A stretch of 5,638 nt of DNA from Oscillospiraceae bacterium (GCA_031271525.1 JAISVO010000190.1:1-5638); one strand, 5' to 3'. Positions 1-5,338 are shown, counted from the stretch's first letter. The notes: a model not told the origin generated them from the letters alone. A program made the numbers and translations.

Positions 1-153
1 AAGACGGACGACCTTGTCACGGCCGGCTGTGTCCGCGTTCCTTACGACGTGCTGGACCGCGCGGCGTCCCGGATCACCTCGGAGTGCCCCGACGTCTGCC
101 GCGTCGTCTACGATATCACGGCAAAACCCCCCGGCACCATCGAGTGGGAGTGA
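1..153 (+). CDS. guaA: GMP synthase (glutamine-hydrolysing), C-terminal 50 residues, 5' partial
   Basis: Frame 1 is open from the window edge to the TGA at 151-153. GuaA converts XMP to GMP with ATP and glutamine, the last step of de novo guanine nucleotide synthesis, in the cytoplasm. What remains is the end of the C-terminal dimerisation/substrate-binding domain. It reads VTAGCVRVPYDVLDRAASRI, then a stretch with RVVYDITAKPP, and ends in GTIEWE. The family's near-invariant ending is RVVYDI..KPP.TIEWE, so the match is diagnostic despite the short length. The amidotransferase and ATP-pyrophosphatase domains lie outside the window to the left. The nearest downstream gene is 216 bases away behind a probable terminator, so guaA seems to end its own transcription unit. 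Family recognition is from memory of GuaA sequences; the frame and stop are read directly. Confidence 0.95.
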   Translation, partial: KTDDLVTAGCVRVPYDVLDRAASRITSECPDVCRVVYDITAKPPGTIEWE

Positions 154-284
154 AATACGAATGTCTTGATGACAGTATCTCTGCCGTAGTCGCTGACGAC
201 CGAAACCAGCTTGAGTTTCGGGGTGAAAACTTTCTGAATCGGCACTTGCTCGAACTACGCGAGCGGGTAGAGAGCCTCGCCGTC

Positions 285-330
285 GGTGCGGAAAACGCGC
301 GGTAACCGGCATATTCGCACCTTTTTGTTT
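285..330 (+). terminator. probable intrinsic terminator after guaA
   Basis: GGTGCG (285-290) pairs perfectly with CGCACC (316-321), and the right arm is followed at once by TTTTTGTTT (322-330). The 25-base interior can extend the stem: AA/TT next to the outer stem with one bulged G, plus an inner GGT/ACC. It lies 130 bases after the guaA stop and 40 bases before the next start codon, so it probably ends the guaA transcript. It could equally be an attenuator, because no clear promoter is visible between it and the gene at 370. Confidence 0.6.
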
Positions 331-356
331 CCCTCACATAGGATGACAAAAAGGGC

Positions 357-362
357 AGGTGG
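357..362 (+). promoter_or_regulatory. ribosome binding site deciding the start at 370
   Basis: AGGTGG lies seven bases before the ATG at 370. The frame is open further upstream to an ATG at 286, and another ATG sits at 343, but neither has a purine-rich site at a proper distance. The conserved Rossmann start (xLLVTGANGFLG) begins right after the ATG at 370. This makes 370 the real start. Confidence 0.7.
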
Positions 363-369
363 TTCCCCT

Positions 370-921
370 ATGGAAAAGCAAGAACTTCTGGTCACCGGCG
401 CGAACGGTTTCCTCGGTCAAAACCTCACCGATACACTAAAGCAAAAAGGCTTTACAGGCATTCTCCCCTGTGACGAGGGCACCGATCCGGCGGCTCTCGA
501 CGCTTATGCGTCCCGATGCGGCTTCGTCTTCCACCTCGCCGGGTCGGAGGCGTTTACAAACCTCCTGCTGAGCGCTTTGGAGAAGCATAAAAACAACGCC
601 CCGGTGTTGTCGGCCGTTTGCGACCAAGCGTGTGACCAACGGGTCCTCGCTCATGCGCGGGCGACCGGCGCGCCGGTCTACATCTATAAGCTTCCCGGGG
701 TCTGCGGGACATGGAGCGGCGGTGACGGCGGCAATGTCACCGCGACTTTGTGCTGTGATAAAGGACTTCCCGTCACGGTCGGCGGCCCCGACCGCTCCTT
801 GGTCTTCGCGAAGGTTGACGACGTTACGTCGTCCTTCCTCGCGGCCCTTCGCGGCACCACCACCCGTGAGGGGAACCGCTGCGCGGTCCGTCCGCTGTAC
901 AAAATTACGATGGAGGTGTAG
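370..921 (+). CDS. short CapF/WbjC-like SDR-fold protein without catalytic YxxxK or cupin domain
   Basis: 183 residues. The N-terminus has a Rossmann NAD(P)-binding motif, TGANGFLG at residues 9-16, then FVFHLAG at 52-58, as in extended short-chain dehydrogenases/epimerases. The closest pattern I know is CapF/WbjC, a two-domain enzyme (reductase plus cupin) that makes the UDP-FucNAc precursor for capsule. Matching stretches are PVYIYKLPGVCGTW (102-115), the VTATLCCDKGLPV region, VDDVTSSF (149-156) and YKIT (177-180). CapF proteins are about 370 residues; this one stops where the SDR domain is still incomplete and has no cupin. The stretch that should carry YGESK is shortened to CDQACDQRVL (84-93), so the catalytic Tyr and Lys are missing. 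The segment after HLAG is also shortened. It is probably inactive as a reductase: a degenerating paralogue or a non-catalytic nucleotide-sugar-binding partner. The glycosyltransferase gene follows after only six bases, so the two are an operon. Fold is confident; function is not. Confidence 0.75.
   Translation: MEKQELLVTGANGFLGQNLTDTLKQKGFTGILPCDEGTDPAALDAYASRCGFVFHLAGSEAFTNLLLSALEKHKNNAPVLSAVCDQACDQRVLAHARATGAPVYIYKLPGVCGTWSGGDGGNVTATLCCDKGLPVTVGGPDRSLVFAKVDDVTSSFLAALRGTTTREGNRCAVRPLYKITMEV
912..918 (+). promoter_or_regulatory. ribosome binding site of the glycosyltransferase gene, inside the upstream gene
   Basis: GGAGGTG lies in the last codons of the SDR-like gene, immediately before its TAG (919-921), about ten bases before the ATG at 928. 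Ribosomes ending the upstream gene would be positioned at this site, which suggests translational coupling of the two genes. Confidence 0.65.
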
Positions 922-927
922 GGTGTT

Positions 928-2874
928 ATGGACATCAACACCCTAAGGCGTCTCGAATTCCTCCGCCGGGACGATCACCTGCGGGACGCGGTCCCGATGG
1001 TTCTCGACAAGAACGGCTCGCCGAAGGAAACGCTTCACATCGTCTATGTGATGACGTGGGTCGGCGTCTGCGGCGGCAGCAAGATCATCTTGGAGCAATG
1101 CAACCGTCTCGCGGCGCTGGGGCACCAAGTCACCGTCCTCTGCCACTTCTCCCGCCCCGATTGGTATCCGCTGGACGGACGGGTCAGCTTCCTTTCCCCG
1201 CCCTTCGGGGAGGTCCTGCGCGTTCCCCCGTGCGATGTTGTTGTCGTGACCTACTGGAAGGAAATTTATGAGTGCGTCGAGCAGCGCGTCGCCCCGGTTG
1301 TCTACTTTGAGCAGGGGGACAGCCACCTGTTCGACCCGGATTCGATGGATCCGCACATGATGGACCATGTGCGAAAGCAAATCCAGATCGCCCCCTTCGT
1401 CCTCACCGTCTCAACCTACGCCGCCGAGATGCTGAACAAGCGGTTCGGCGTCGCCGCGCACGTCGTCCCAAACGCGGTCAACAAAGCGGTTTTTTACCCC
1501 GGCGGCGAAAAGCCGCGGCACGGCAAGACAGTGATCACCGCCATCGGCCCGGACTACATCGGCTTCAAACGCCTCCCAAACATCCTCGCGGCGATCCAAG
1601 CGCTCAAAGACGAGGGGGAGGAGATTGTGTTCCAGTGGATCACCCCGGGGGCCCCCGACCCCAGCCGTACGGAACCGGCCATCGTCAACCCTCCCCAAGA
1701 GGTGATCGGCGACGCCCTCCGGCGCACCGACATCTTTGTCTGCGCCTCGATCTACGAGAGTTTCTGCCTTCCGGTACTGGAAGCGATGACGTGCGGCGCC
1801 GCCGTCGTGACCACCGACTGCGGCGGCATCCGGGACTATGTCTCGAACGGCGTAAACGCGCTGGTCGTCCCCAAGGACGACATCGGCGCTCTCACCGGCG
1901 CCCTCCGACGCCTGATCAAGGAGCCGGAGCTGCGCCAAAGCTTAGCCGCGTGTGGGCTGGAGGTTGCCAAAAACTTCGATTGGGACCTTACCGCAAAAAA
2001 ACTGGAGGAGTACTTTACAGACATCGCCTGCCACAGTATCTGTAAGCCAAAACTGGTTCACACCCTTCTCCTCTTTCTCCGGGAAGGGCATCCGGACTGG
2101 GAGTTAGCGGAGAGCTGCCTGAAGACACTGGAGCGGAGCAGCTATACAACGGTGGTCGTGTGCAACAACGGCTACCTGCGTAATGACGAACTGACCGAGC
2201 GCCTAAAACCCTTCAAGCTTCGCTGCATCGTCGCCGGCAGCGGCGAAAACGCCGGGATCATTGTCGGGCGGCAGCTCTGTTTCGATATGGTCGGCCGGCT
2301 TTTCCCCGAAGCGGACTATGTCACCGAGCTGCACCCCGACATGAAGTTCTCCTCGAATTGGGAGGATCCGTTGGTGGCGTATTTGGAGAGCAATCCGGAC
2401 GAGCCGGTGTCCAGCTGCGGTATCGTCTCCGACCTCTCGGCATGTGTCAACCCCGACGACCCGGACGAACTGGACGCCTATCTGACGTCTCTCCGGCGGG
2501 ACAGTATCGAGCGCGGCTACACCCTCCCCTGCGTCCACCGGATCGGGGTGCTGCGGGCGGTGGGCGGTTTCGACGCCCGCTTCCTCACCGGTAAACAGGC
2601 GTTTGAAGACGACAGTCTCCTGCTCGGTTACCACTACTACTACGGCACCCGCGCAAACTGGCACCCCAAGGTGAACTGCAACTCGGTGGTCTACCACGCG
2701 GTGGGGGGCCAGCGCTTCGGGCTGAACGCCGATCTCTATGAGAACTTCAACGGGCTCCTCCGTCAATACGGCGCGATGGGGATCGGCGTATTGTCCCGTC
2801 TCCATGTCGCCCCGTGGCAAGTGGGGTTCTTTACCGATAAATTTTCTTCCCTCGCCTCTGCCTCCGGCGGGTGA
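928..2874 (+). CDS. two-domain glycosyltransferase: GT4 (GT-B) plus GT2/GT-A-like domain
   Basis: 648 residues, no signal peptide or membrane span, so cytoplasmic or peripheral. Domain 1 (about residues 34-365) is a GT4 retaining transferase. It has GGSKIILEQCNRLAALGH (49-66) in the acceptor half, FEQGDSHLF (127-135), GFKR with Lys214, and the E-x7-E donor motif ESFCLPVLE (Glu277, Glu285) followed by a Gly-rich CGG and NALVVPKDD. Domain 2 (about 374-600) resembles GT2/GT-A enzymes. It opens with YTTVVVCNNGY (406-416), has ELHPDMKF (467-474) where a DxD metal motif would be expected, then GGFDARF (546-552), FEDDSLLLGY (559-568) and YHAVGGQRFG (589-598). The DxD is replaced by His-Pro-Asp, so activity of domain 2 is uncertain. 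Such proteins build surface polysaccharide or glycosylate proteins; donor and acceptor cannot be told from sequence. It is cotranscribed with the SDR-like gene (six-base gap). The last residues (SSLASASGG) are encoded by a terminator hairpin and look non-conserved. Confidence 0.9.
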   Translation: MDINTLRRLEFLRRDDHLRDAVPMVLDKNGSPKETLHIVYVMTWVGVCGGSKIILEQCNRLAALGHQVTVLCHFSRPDWYPLDGRVSFLSPPFGEVLRVPPCDVVVVTYWKEIYECVEQRVAPVVYFEQGDSHLFDPDSMDPHMMDHVRKQIQIAPFVLTVSTYAAEMLNKRFGVAAHVVPNAVNKAVFYPGGEKPRHGKTVITAIGPDYIGFKRLPNILAAIQALKDEGEEIVFQWITPGAPDPSRTEPAIVNPPQEVIGDALRRTDIFVCASIYESFCLPVLEAMTCGAAVVTTDCGGIRDYVSNGVNALVVPKDDIGALTGALRRLIKEPELRQSLAACGLEVAKNFDWDLTAKKLEEYFTDIACHSICKPKLVHTLLLFLREGHPDWELAESCLKTLERSSYTTVVVCNNGYLRNDELTERLKPFKLRCIVAGSGENAGIIVGRQLCFDMVGRLFPEADYVTELHPDMKFSSNWEDPLVAYLESNPDEPVSSCGIVSDLSACVNPDDPDELDAYLTSLRRDSIERGYTLPCVHRIGVLRAVGGFDARFLTGKQAFEDDSLLLGYHYYYGTRANWHPKVNCNSVVYHAVGGQRFGLNADLYENFNGLLRQYGAMGIGVLSRLHVAPWQVGFFTDKFSSLASASGG

Positions 2875-2885
2875 AGAATTTTTTT
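2844..2885 (+). terminator. intrinsic terminator overlapping the end of the glycosyltransferase gene
   Basis: TTCTTC (2844-2849) and CTCGCC (2851-2856) pair with GGCGGG (2866-2871) and GAAGAA (2873-2878), giving a 12-bp stem with one C/T mismatch and one G-U pair. The loop is nine bases. Seven T residues follow (2879-2885). The stop codon TGA (2872-2874) lies in the right arm, so the last residues of the protein are encoded by the hairpin. It ends the SDR-glycosyltransferase operon and insulates the promoter just downstream. Confidence 0.85.
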
Positions 2886-2907
2886 ACAAAAAGTTTCTTT
2901 TTGAATC

Positions 2908-2936
2908 TTCAAAAACTATTATTTCTGTGATATAAT
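2908..2936 (+). promoter_or_regulatory. sigma-A-type promoter with extended -10 for the DUF3784/PH gene
   Basis: A perfect TATAAT sits at 2931-2936, preceded by TG at 2928-2929 (extended -10). TTCAAA at 2908-2913 is a four-of-six -35 match with 17-base spacing. The stretch is AT-rich in an otherwise GC-rich region and lies directly after a terminator. The start codon is 21 bases downstream, so transcription would begin around 2942-2945, leaving a very short leader of about 15 bases that consists almost wholly of the RBS. Confidence 0.75.
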
Positions 2937-2943
2937 GGTTGAT

Positions 2944-2952
2944 AAGGAGGTG
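2944..2952 (+). promoter_or_regulatory. near-perfect Shine-Dalgarno of the DUF3784/PH gene
   Basis: AAGGAGGTG, almost the full anti-16S complement, lies five bases before the ATG at 2958. It fixes the start of the PH-domain gene and, with the strong promoter, suggests good expression. Confidence 0.85.
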
Positions 2953-2957
2953 GAACC

Positions 2958-3710
2958 ATGCCGCTGCTTGTCATATTTTCGCTGGTCGGCGCGCTTCTGA
3001 TCGGTTTCGGGGCGCTCGTCCGCTTCAAGAAGAACTATATGATCATCTCGGGGATCAACACATCGACCCCGGAGCGCCGCGCTCAGATGGATTTGGACGC
3101 GATTTGCCGCGTCGTCGGCAACGCGTTGATGCTCGGCGGCGGCCTTTTCATCGCGGCGGGCGTGTGCTTTGCCCTCTCGCTCACCTTAGCGCCGCTGGTG
3201 ATGATCCCGCTCTTCTTCGCCCTGATCTTCGGAACATGGATTTATGTCCAAAAATACGACAAAAACTACACCGCCAACAGGTCCAAAAGGTCAAAAATCC
3301 TGTTGATCGTCATCGTCTGCCTTGTCTCGGCCGCAATCTGCGTTCTTGTCGGCGGCATGATGGTCTCGGACGCCAACCCGCCGGTCGTCACGATGGACGG
3401 CAGTATTCTAAAGATCGACGCGGTTTTCGGCTGCGAGATCGGGCGCGGTTCGGTCACCTCGGCAAACCTCACAGCCACTCTGCCGCCGTTGGTCCGCACC
3501 GTCGGGTCAGGTATCGGCCCGTACCTCAAGGGCGCGGTCAGCGGCGGCGGCTTAGGCGCCGGCCGCGCTTACGTCAAAACCGACGCCCCTCCCTTCATCC
3601 TTCTCACCCTGAACAGCCCTGACGAACACTATCTTTACCTAAACCTCCGCACCCCGGAGGAAACGGAAACCCTTTACGCCGACATCCAAACGTGGCTATC
3701 CGCCCCGTAG
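2958..3710 (+). CDS. membrane protein with DUF3784-like N-terminus and bacterial PH-like C-terminal domain
   Basis: 250 residues. Hydrophobic spans at about 2-22, 52-74, 76-96 and 113-136 predict four membrane helices. Between helices 1 and 2, KNYMIISGINTSTPERRAQ (25-43) followed by DLDAICRVVGNALML fits DUF3784, whose hallmark is a 'ligaGyNt' motif, a charged stretch and 'lcr..g'. The remainder (about 145-245) looks like a bacterial PH domain (PH_10-like): strands around LKIDAVFGCEIGRGSV, the TLPPLVRTVGSGIG segment, a KGAV turn, then PPFILLTLNS and LYLNLRTPEETETLYADI. Proteins of this build are common in Clostridia, often small and of unknown function; PH domains suggest lipid or protein binding at the membrane. 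It has its own promoter and strong RBS and is not in an operon. Its last 15 bases overlap the 3' end of the convergent ABC-F gene. Domain naming is from remembered patterns; no function should be assumed. Confidence 0.8.
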   Translation: MPLLVIFSLVGALLIGFGALVRFKKNYMIISGINTSTPERRAQMDLDAICRVVGNALMLGGGLFIAAGVCFALSLTLAPLVMIPLFFALIFGTWIYVQKYDKNYTANRSKRSKILLIVIVCLVSAAICVLVGGMMVSDANPPVVTMDGSILKIDAVFGCEIGRGSVTSANLTATLPPLVRTVGSGIGPYLKGAVSGGGLGAGRAYVKTDAPPFILLTLNSPDEHYLYLNLRTPEETETLYADIQTWLSAP

Positions 3711-5165
3711 CTCCGCCGTCTTGGTCGCGATCTTCTCGCAGAACGCGCGGTCATGCTCGACAAACAGCAGGGTCGGCCGGTATTCCAAAATCAACTCCTC
3801 GATCTGCATCCGGCTTAAAACGTCGATATAATTCAACGGCTCGTCCCAGACGTACAGGTGCGCGTGCTGGCACAGGCTCCGCGCCAGCAGCGCTTTCTTT
3901 TTTTGCCCCGCGCTGAAATCCCGAAGGTCTTTCTCAAACTGCGACCGGGAAAAGTCCAGCTTCCGCAGAATCGCCCGGAACAGCACGCCGTCCACCCCTT
4001 GCGAAAAATCGTCCAGACGACCGGAGAGGTTTGAGGTGTCCTGCGGCACGGCCGACAGAACCAACTGGCTTCCGACGCTGACCGTCCCCGCGTGCGGGAT
4101 GTCTTCGCCGCAAATCAGTTTGAGCAGGCTGCTCTTCCCGCTTCCGTTCCCGCCAACGACCGCCACCCGGTCGCCCCGTTCGATCGAAAAGCTCAGCCCG
4201 GAAAACACGGGGCGCTCCCCGTATCGCACGGAAAGTTCGCTGACCGAAAGCAGCCGGGGCGCGTGGTAGCTGAGCGGACGGAGTTTCAACGGCTCTGCTG
4301 ACTCGAGGTTTTTGAGCAATCCTTCTTTTTCCTCGATTGCGCGGTCGCCCCGCCTCTCAATATTCTTGCTCCGCCGCATCGCCTTCGCCGCCAGATGCCC
4401 GACATGCCCTCGGTCGAAGCTGTGGGTGCCGATCTTCGCTTTCTCGACCTTGTCGGACCACTCCGCTCTCTTCCGGGCGCTGACGGTCAGACGCTTGATG
4501 TCCTTTTTCAAGCGCTCATTTTCGGCGAGCTCATAGCTGTCCCTTCGCTCCTTATTGAGCTGCCAACTGGAGAAATTCCCGCTCTGCACCTCAATATTCG
4601 CCCGGTTGATTGACAAAATGTGATCGACGCACCCGTCTAGGAACGCGCGATCGTGGCTCACCAGAATAAACCCGCTCTTTCCGTTCAAATACCGCGCCAC
4701 AACCTCCCGCCCCGCCATGTCGAGGTGGTTTGTCGGTTCGTCGATCAGCAGGAATTTCCCTTCCCGGCAAAACAACCCGGCGAGCAGCGCCTTCGTCTGC
4801 TCCCCATTACTCAATGTGCAGAACGGGCGGTCCAGCGCGTCCGGAACGATATCAAGCAGCCCTGTCTCTTTTTCCAGTATCCAAACCGGCGCGCCGGGGT
4901 CTATTCCGCGTAATACGTCCATTGTGCGAATTGTCATGTCAGGTACGGCAAACGGGAAATACTCGAACCCGACGCTGCTCGTGATCGAACCGGAGTATTC
5001 ATACTCCCCCATTAAAAGCTTTAGGAAGGTGGTTTTCCCTCGCCCGTTCCGCCCGCAGAACCCCAGCTTCCAATCGGTGTCGATCCGGAAAGAAACGTCG
5101 GTGAACAGTTCGTCATAACTTCCGTCATAGGCAAAAGTCAAGTGGGAAATGTCGATTTGAGACAT
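3696..5165 (-). CDS. ABC-F ATPase, Lsa/CplR-type ribosomal protection protein
   Basis: 489 residues, close to the usual ~490-500 of Lsa-type proteins. It has two ABC cassettes and no membrane helices. Cassette 1: Walker A GRNGRGKT (38-45), signature LSNGEQTK (118-125, with Asn for the usual Gly), Walker B FLLIDEPTNHLD (138-149, Glu143), switch His171. The linker with basic helices spans about 195-300, with IGTHSFDRGHVGH at its tip. Cassette 2: Walker A GGNGSGKS (338-345), signature FSAGQKKK (417-424), Walker B LYVWDEPLNYID (437-448, Glu442), His471. The opening MSQIDISHLTFAYDG, the DTDWKLG segment and WDEPLNYID match the Lsa/CplR group, which binds the ribosomal E site and displaces lincosamides, streptogramin A and pleuromutilins from the peptidyl-transferase centre. 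All catalytic residues are present, so it is likely active; the resistance spectrum is inferred. The leader upstream carries a tiny ORF and hairpins, which suggests antibiotic-inducible control. The 3' end overlaps the convergent PH gene by 15 bases. Confidence 0.9.
   Translation of the reverse strand: MSQIDISHLTFAYDGSYDELFTDVSFRIDTDWKLGFCGRNGRGKTTFLKLLMGEYEYSGSITSSVGFEYFPFAVPDMTIRTMDVLRGIDPGAPVWILEKETGLLDIVPDALDRPFCTLSNGEQTKALLAGLFCREGKFLLIDEPTNHLDMAGREVVARYLNGKSGFILVSHDRAFLDGCVDHILSINRANIEVQSGNFSSWQLNKERRDSYELAENERLKKDIKRLTVSARKRAEWSDKVEKAKIGTHSFDRGHVGHLAAKAMRRSKNIERRGDRAIEEKEGLLKNLESAEPLKLRPLSYHAPRLLSVSELSVRYGERPVFSGLSFSIERGDRVAVVGGNGSGKSSLLKLICGEDIPHAGTVSVGSQLVLSAVPQDTSNLSGRLDDFSQGVDGVLFRAILRKLDFSRSQFEKDLRDFSAGQKKKALLARSLCQHAHLYVWDEPLNYIDVLSRMQIEELILEYRPTLLFVEHDRAFCEKIATKTAELRGG
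3860..3904 (+). terminator. intrinsic terminator for plus-strand transcripts, antisense within the ABC-F gene
   Basis: On the plus strand GCGC (3860-3863) plus TGCTGGC (3865-3871) pairs with GCCAGCA (3883-3889) plus GCGC (3890-3893). This is an 11-bp GC-rich stem with one bulged G (3864) and an 11-base loop. TTTCTTTTTTT (3894-3904) follows directly. It lies about 150 bases beyond the stop of the PH-domain gene, which has no other terminator, so it probably ends that transcript. In the opposite sense the T-run is the Lys codons of the ABC-F signature FSAGQKKK, so coincidence is possible. Confidence 0.55.
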
Positions 5166-5175
5166 GGGTACATTG

Positions 5176-5185
5176 TCCTTTCTCC
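5176..5185 (-). promoter_or_regulatory. ribosome binding site of the ABC-F gene
   Basis: On the minus strand the bases read GGAGAAAGGA, ending ten bases before the ATG at 5165. There are two possible cores. AAAGGA has a somewhat long spacing to 5165. GGAG has ideal spacing to an out-of-frame ATG at 5173. The conserved N-terminus (MSQIDISHLTF) fixes 5165 as the true start. Confidence 0.6.
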
Positions 5186-5188
5186 ATC

Positions 5189-5210
5189 AAAAGTAAGCCC
5201 ATGGGGGCTT
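5189..5210 (-). promoter_or_regulatory. terminator-like attenuator hairpin before the ABC-F gene
   Basis: In minus-strand RNA, AAGCCC (5210-5205) pairs perfectly with GGGCTT (5200-5195) around the tetraloop CCAT. AC and then four U residues (5192-5189) follow, and AAAA precedes the stem. It stands between the three-codon upstream ORF and the ABC-F RBS. The U-run is short, so it may act by termination/pausing or by hindering ribosome access. It is read here as the off-switch of an attenuator, by analogy with regulated ABC-F genes such as lmo0919 and vmlR. Confidence 0.5.
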
Positions 5211-5228
5211 GTATTTTCGGAAATCGGA

Positions 5229-5240
5229 CTATTTTCTCAT
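5229..5240 (-). CDS. three-codon upstream ORF (Met-Arg-Lys-stop) in the ABC-F leader
   Basis: On the minus strand ATG AGA AAA TAG is preceded by the Shine-Dalgarno-like GAGGTGGG (5251-5244), with AGG about seven bases from the ATG. Tiny leader ORFs that sense ribosome-targeting antibiotics are established for ABC-F resistance genes of Gram-positive bacteria. The stop lies 63 bases before the ABC-F start, with a terminator-like hairpin between. The GTCCG that begins at the last base of the stop codon (5229-5225) can pair with CGGAC at 5281-5277, so a ribosome held on this ORF would change the leader fold. That the peptide is translated is inference from the RBS and position. Confidence 0.5.
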   Translation of the reverse strand: MRK

Positions 5241-5277
5241 CTTCCCACCTCACAGTCTTTCGATCTAAATATCATTG

Positions 5278-5293
5278 TCCGCCGTCAGGCGGA
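5278..5293 (-). promoter_or_regulatory. leader hairpin upstream of the Met-Arg-Lys ORF
   Basis: TCCGCC and GGCGGA form a perfect 6-bp stem around TGAC, extendable by CATT/AATG with a two-base bulge. No T-run follows, so it is not a terminator for the gene upstream. Its right arm contains CGGAC, which could instead pair with GTCCG at the end of the three-codon ORF (5229-5225). The two pairings exclude each other, as in an attenuator switch. Confidence 0.35.
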
Positions 5294-5338
5294 ATGTGCT
5301 CCTCAACAAATCCAGCTTTTCTTTTAAGGCATATGGAA

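Noticed and set aside
325..344. TAGGAT (339-344) with TTGTTT (325-330) as a promoter for the SDR-glycosyltransferase operon.
   Set aside because: The spacing is only eight bases and no other -35 box fits. No promoter can be assigned before 370.
663..678. A perfect 16-bp palindrome in the SDR-like gene, sharing the 12-bp core CCGGCGCGCCGG with 4886-4897 in the ABC-F gene.
   Set aside because: Both sites encode Gly-Ala-Pro-Val with the same GC-rich codons (GGC GCG CCG GTY). Codon preference explains the repeat, and no flanking similarity is seen.
943..1938. Long open frames on the minus strand opposite the glycosyltransferase gene (943-1380 and 1411-1938), and similar ones opposite 2203-2820.
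   Set aside because: They are typical mirror frames of a GC-rich gene. Their translations are rich in Arg, Asp and Val with no recognisable domain or RBS, while the plus-strand frame has clear glycosyltransferase motifs throughout.
3266..3300. Short direct repeat GGTC(C)AAAA.
   Set aside because: It encodes a basic Arg-Ser-Lys repeat before membrane helix 4 of the PH-domain protein and needs no further explanation.
3644..3660. CCTCCG/CGGAGG hairpin as a minus-strand terminator for the ABC-F gene.
   Set aside because: The stem is perfect and GC-rich but only TTTAGG follows on the minus strand. It is too weak to call a terminator, though no better one is visible.
5120..5204. A 25-codon minus-strand ORF that starts in the loop of the attenuator hairpin and overlaps the ABC-F start.
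   Set aside because: It has no ribosome binding site, starts inside a hairpin and gives no recognisable peptide.
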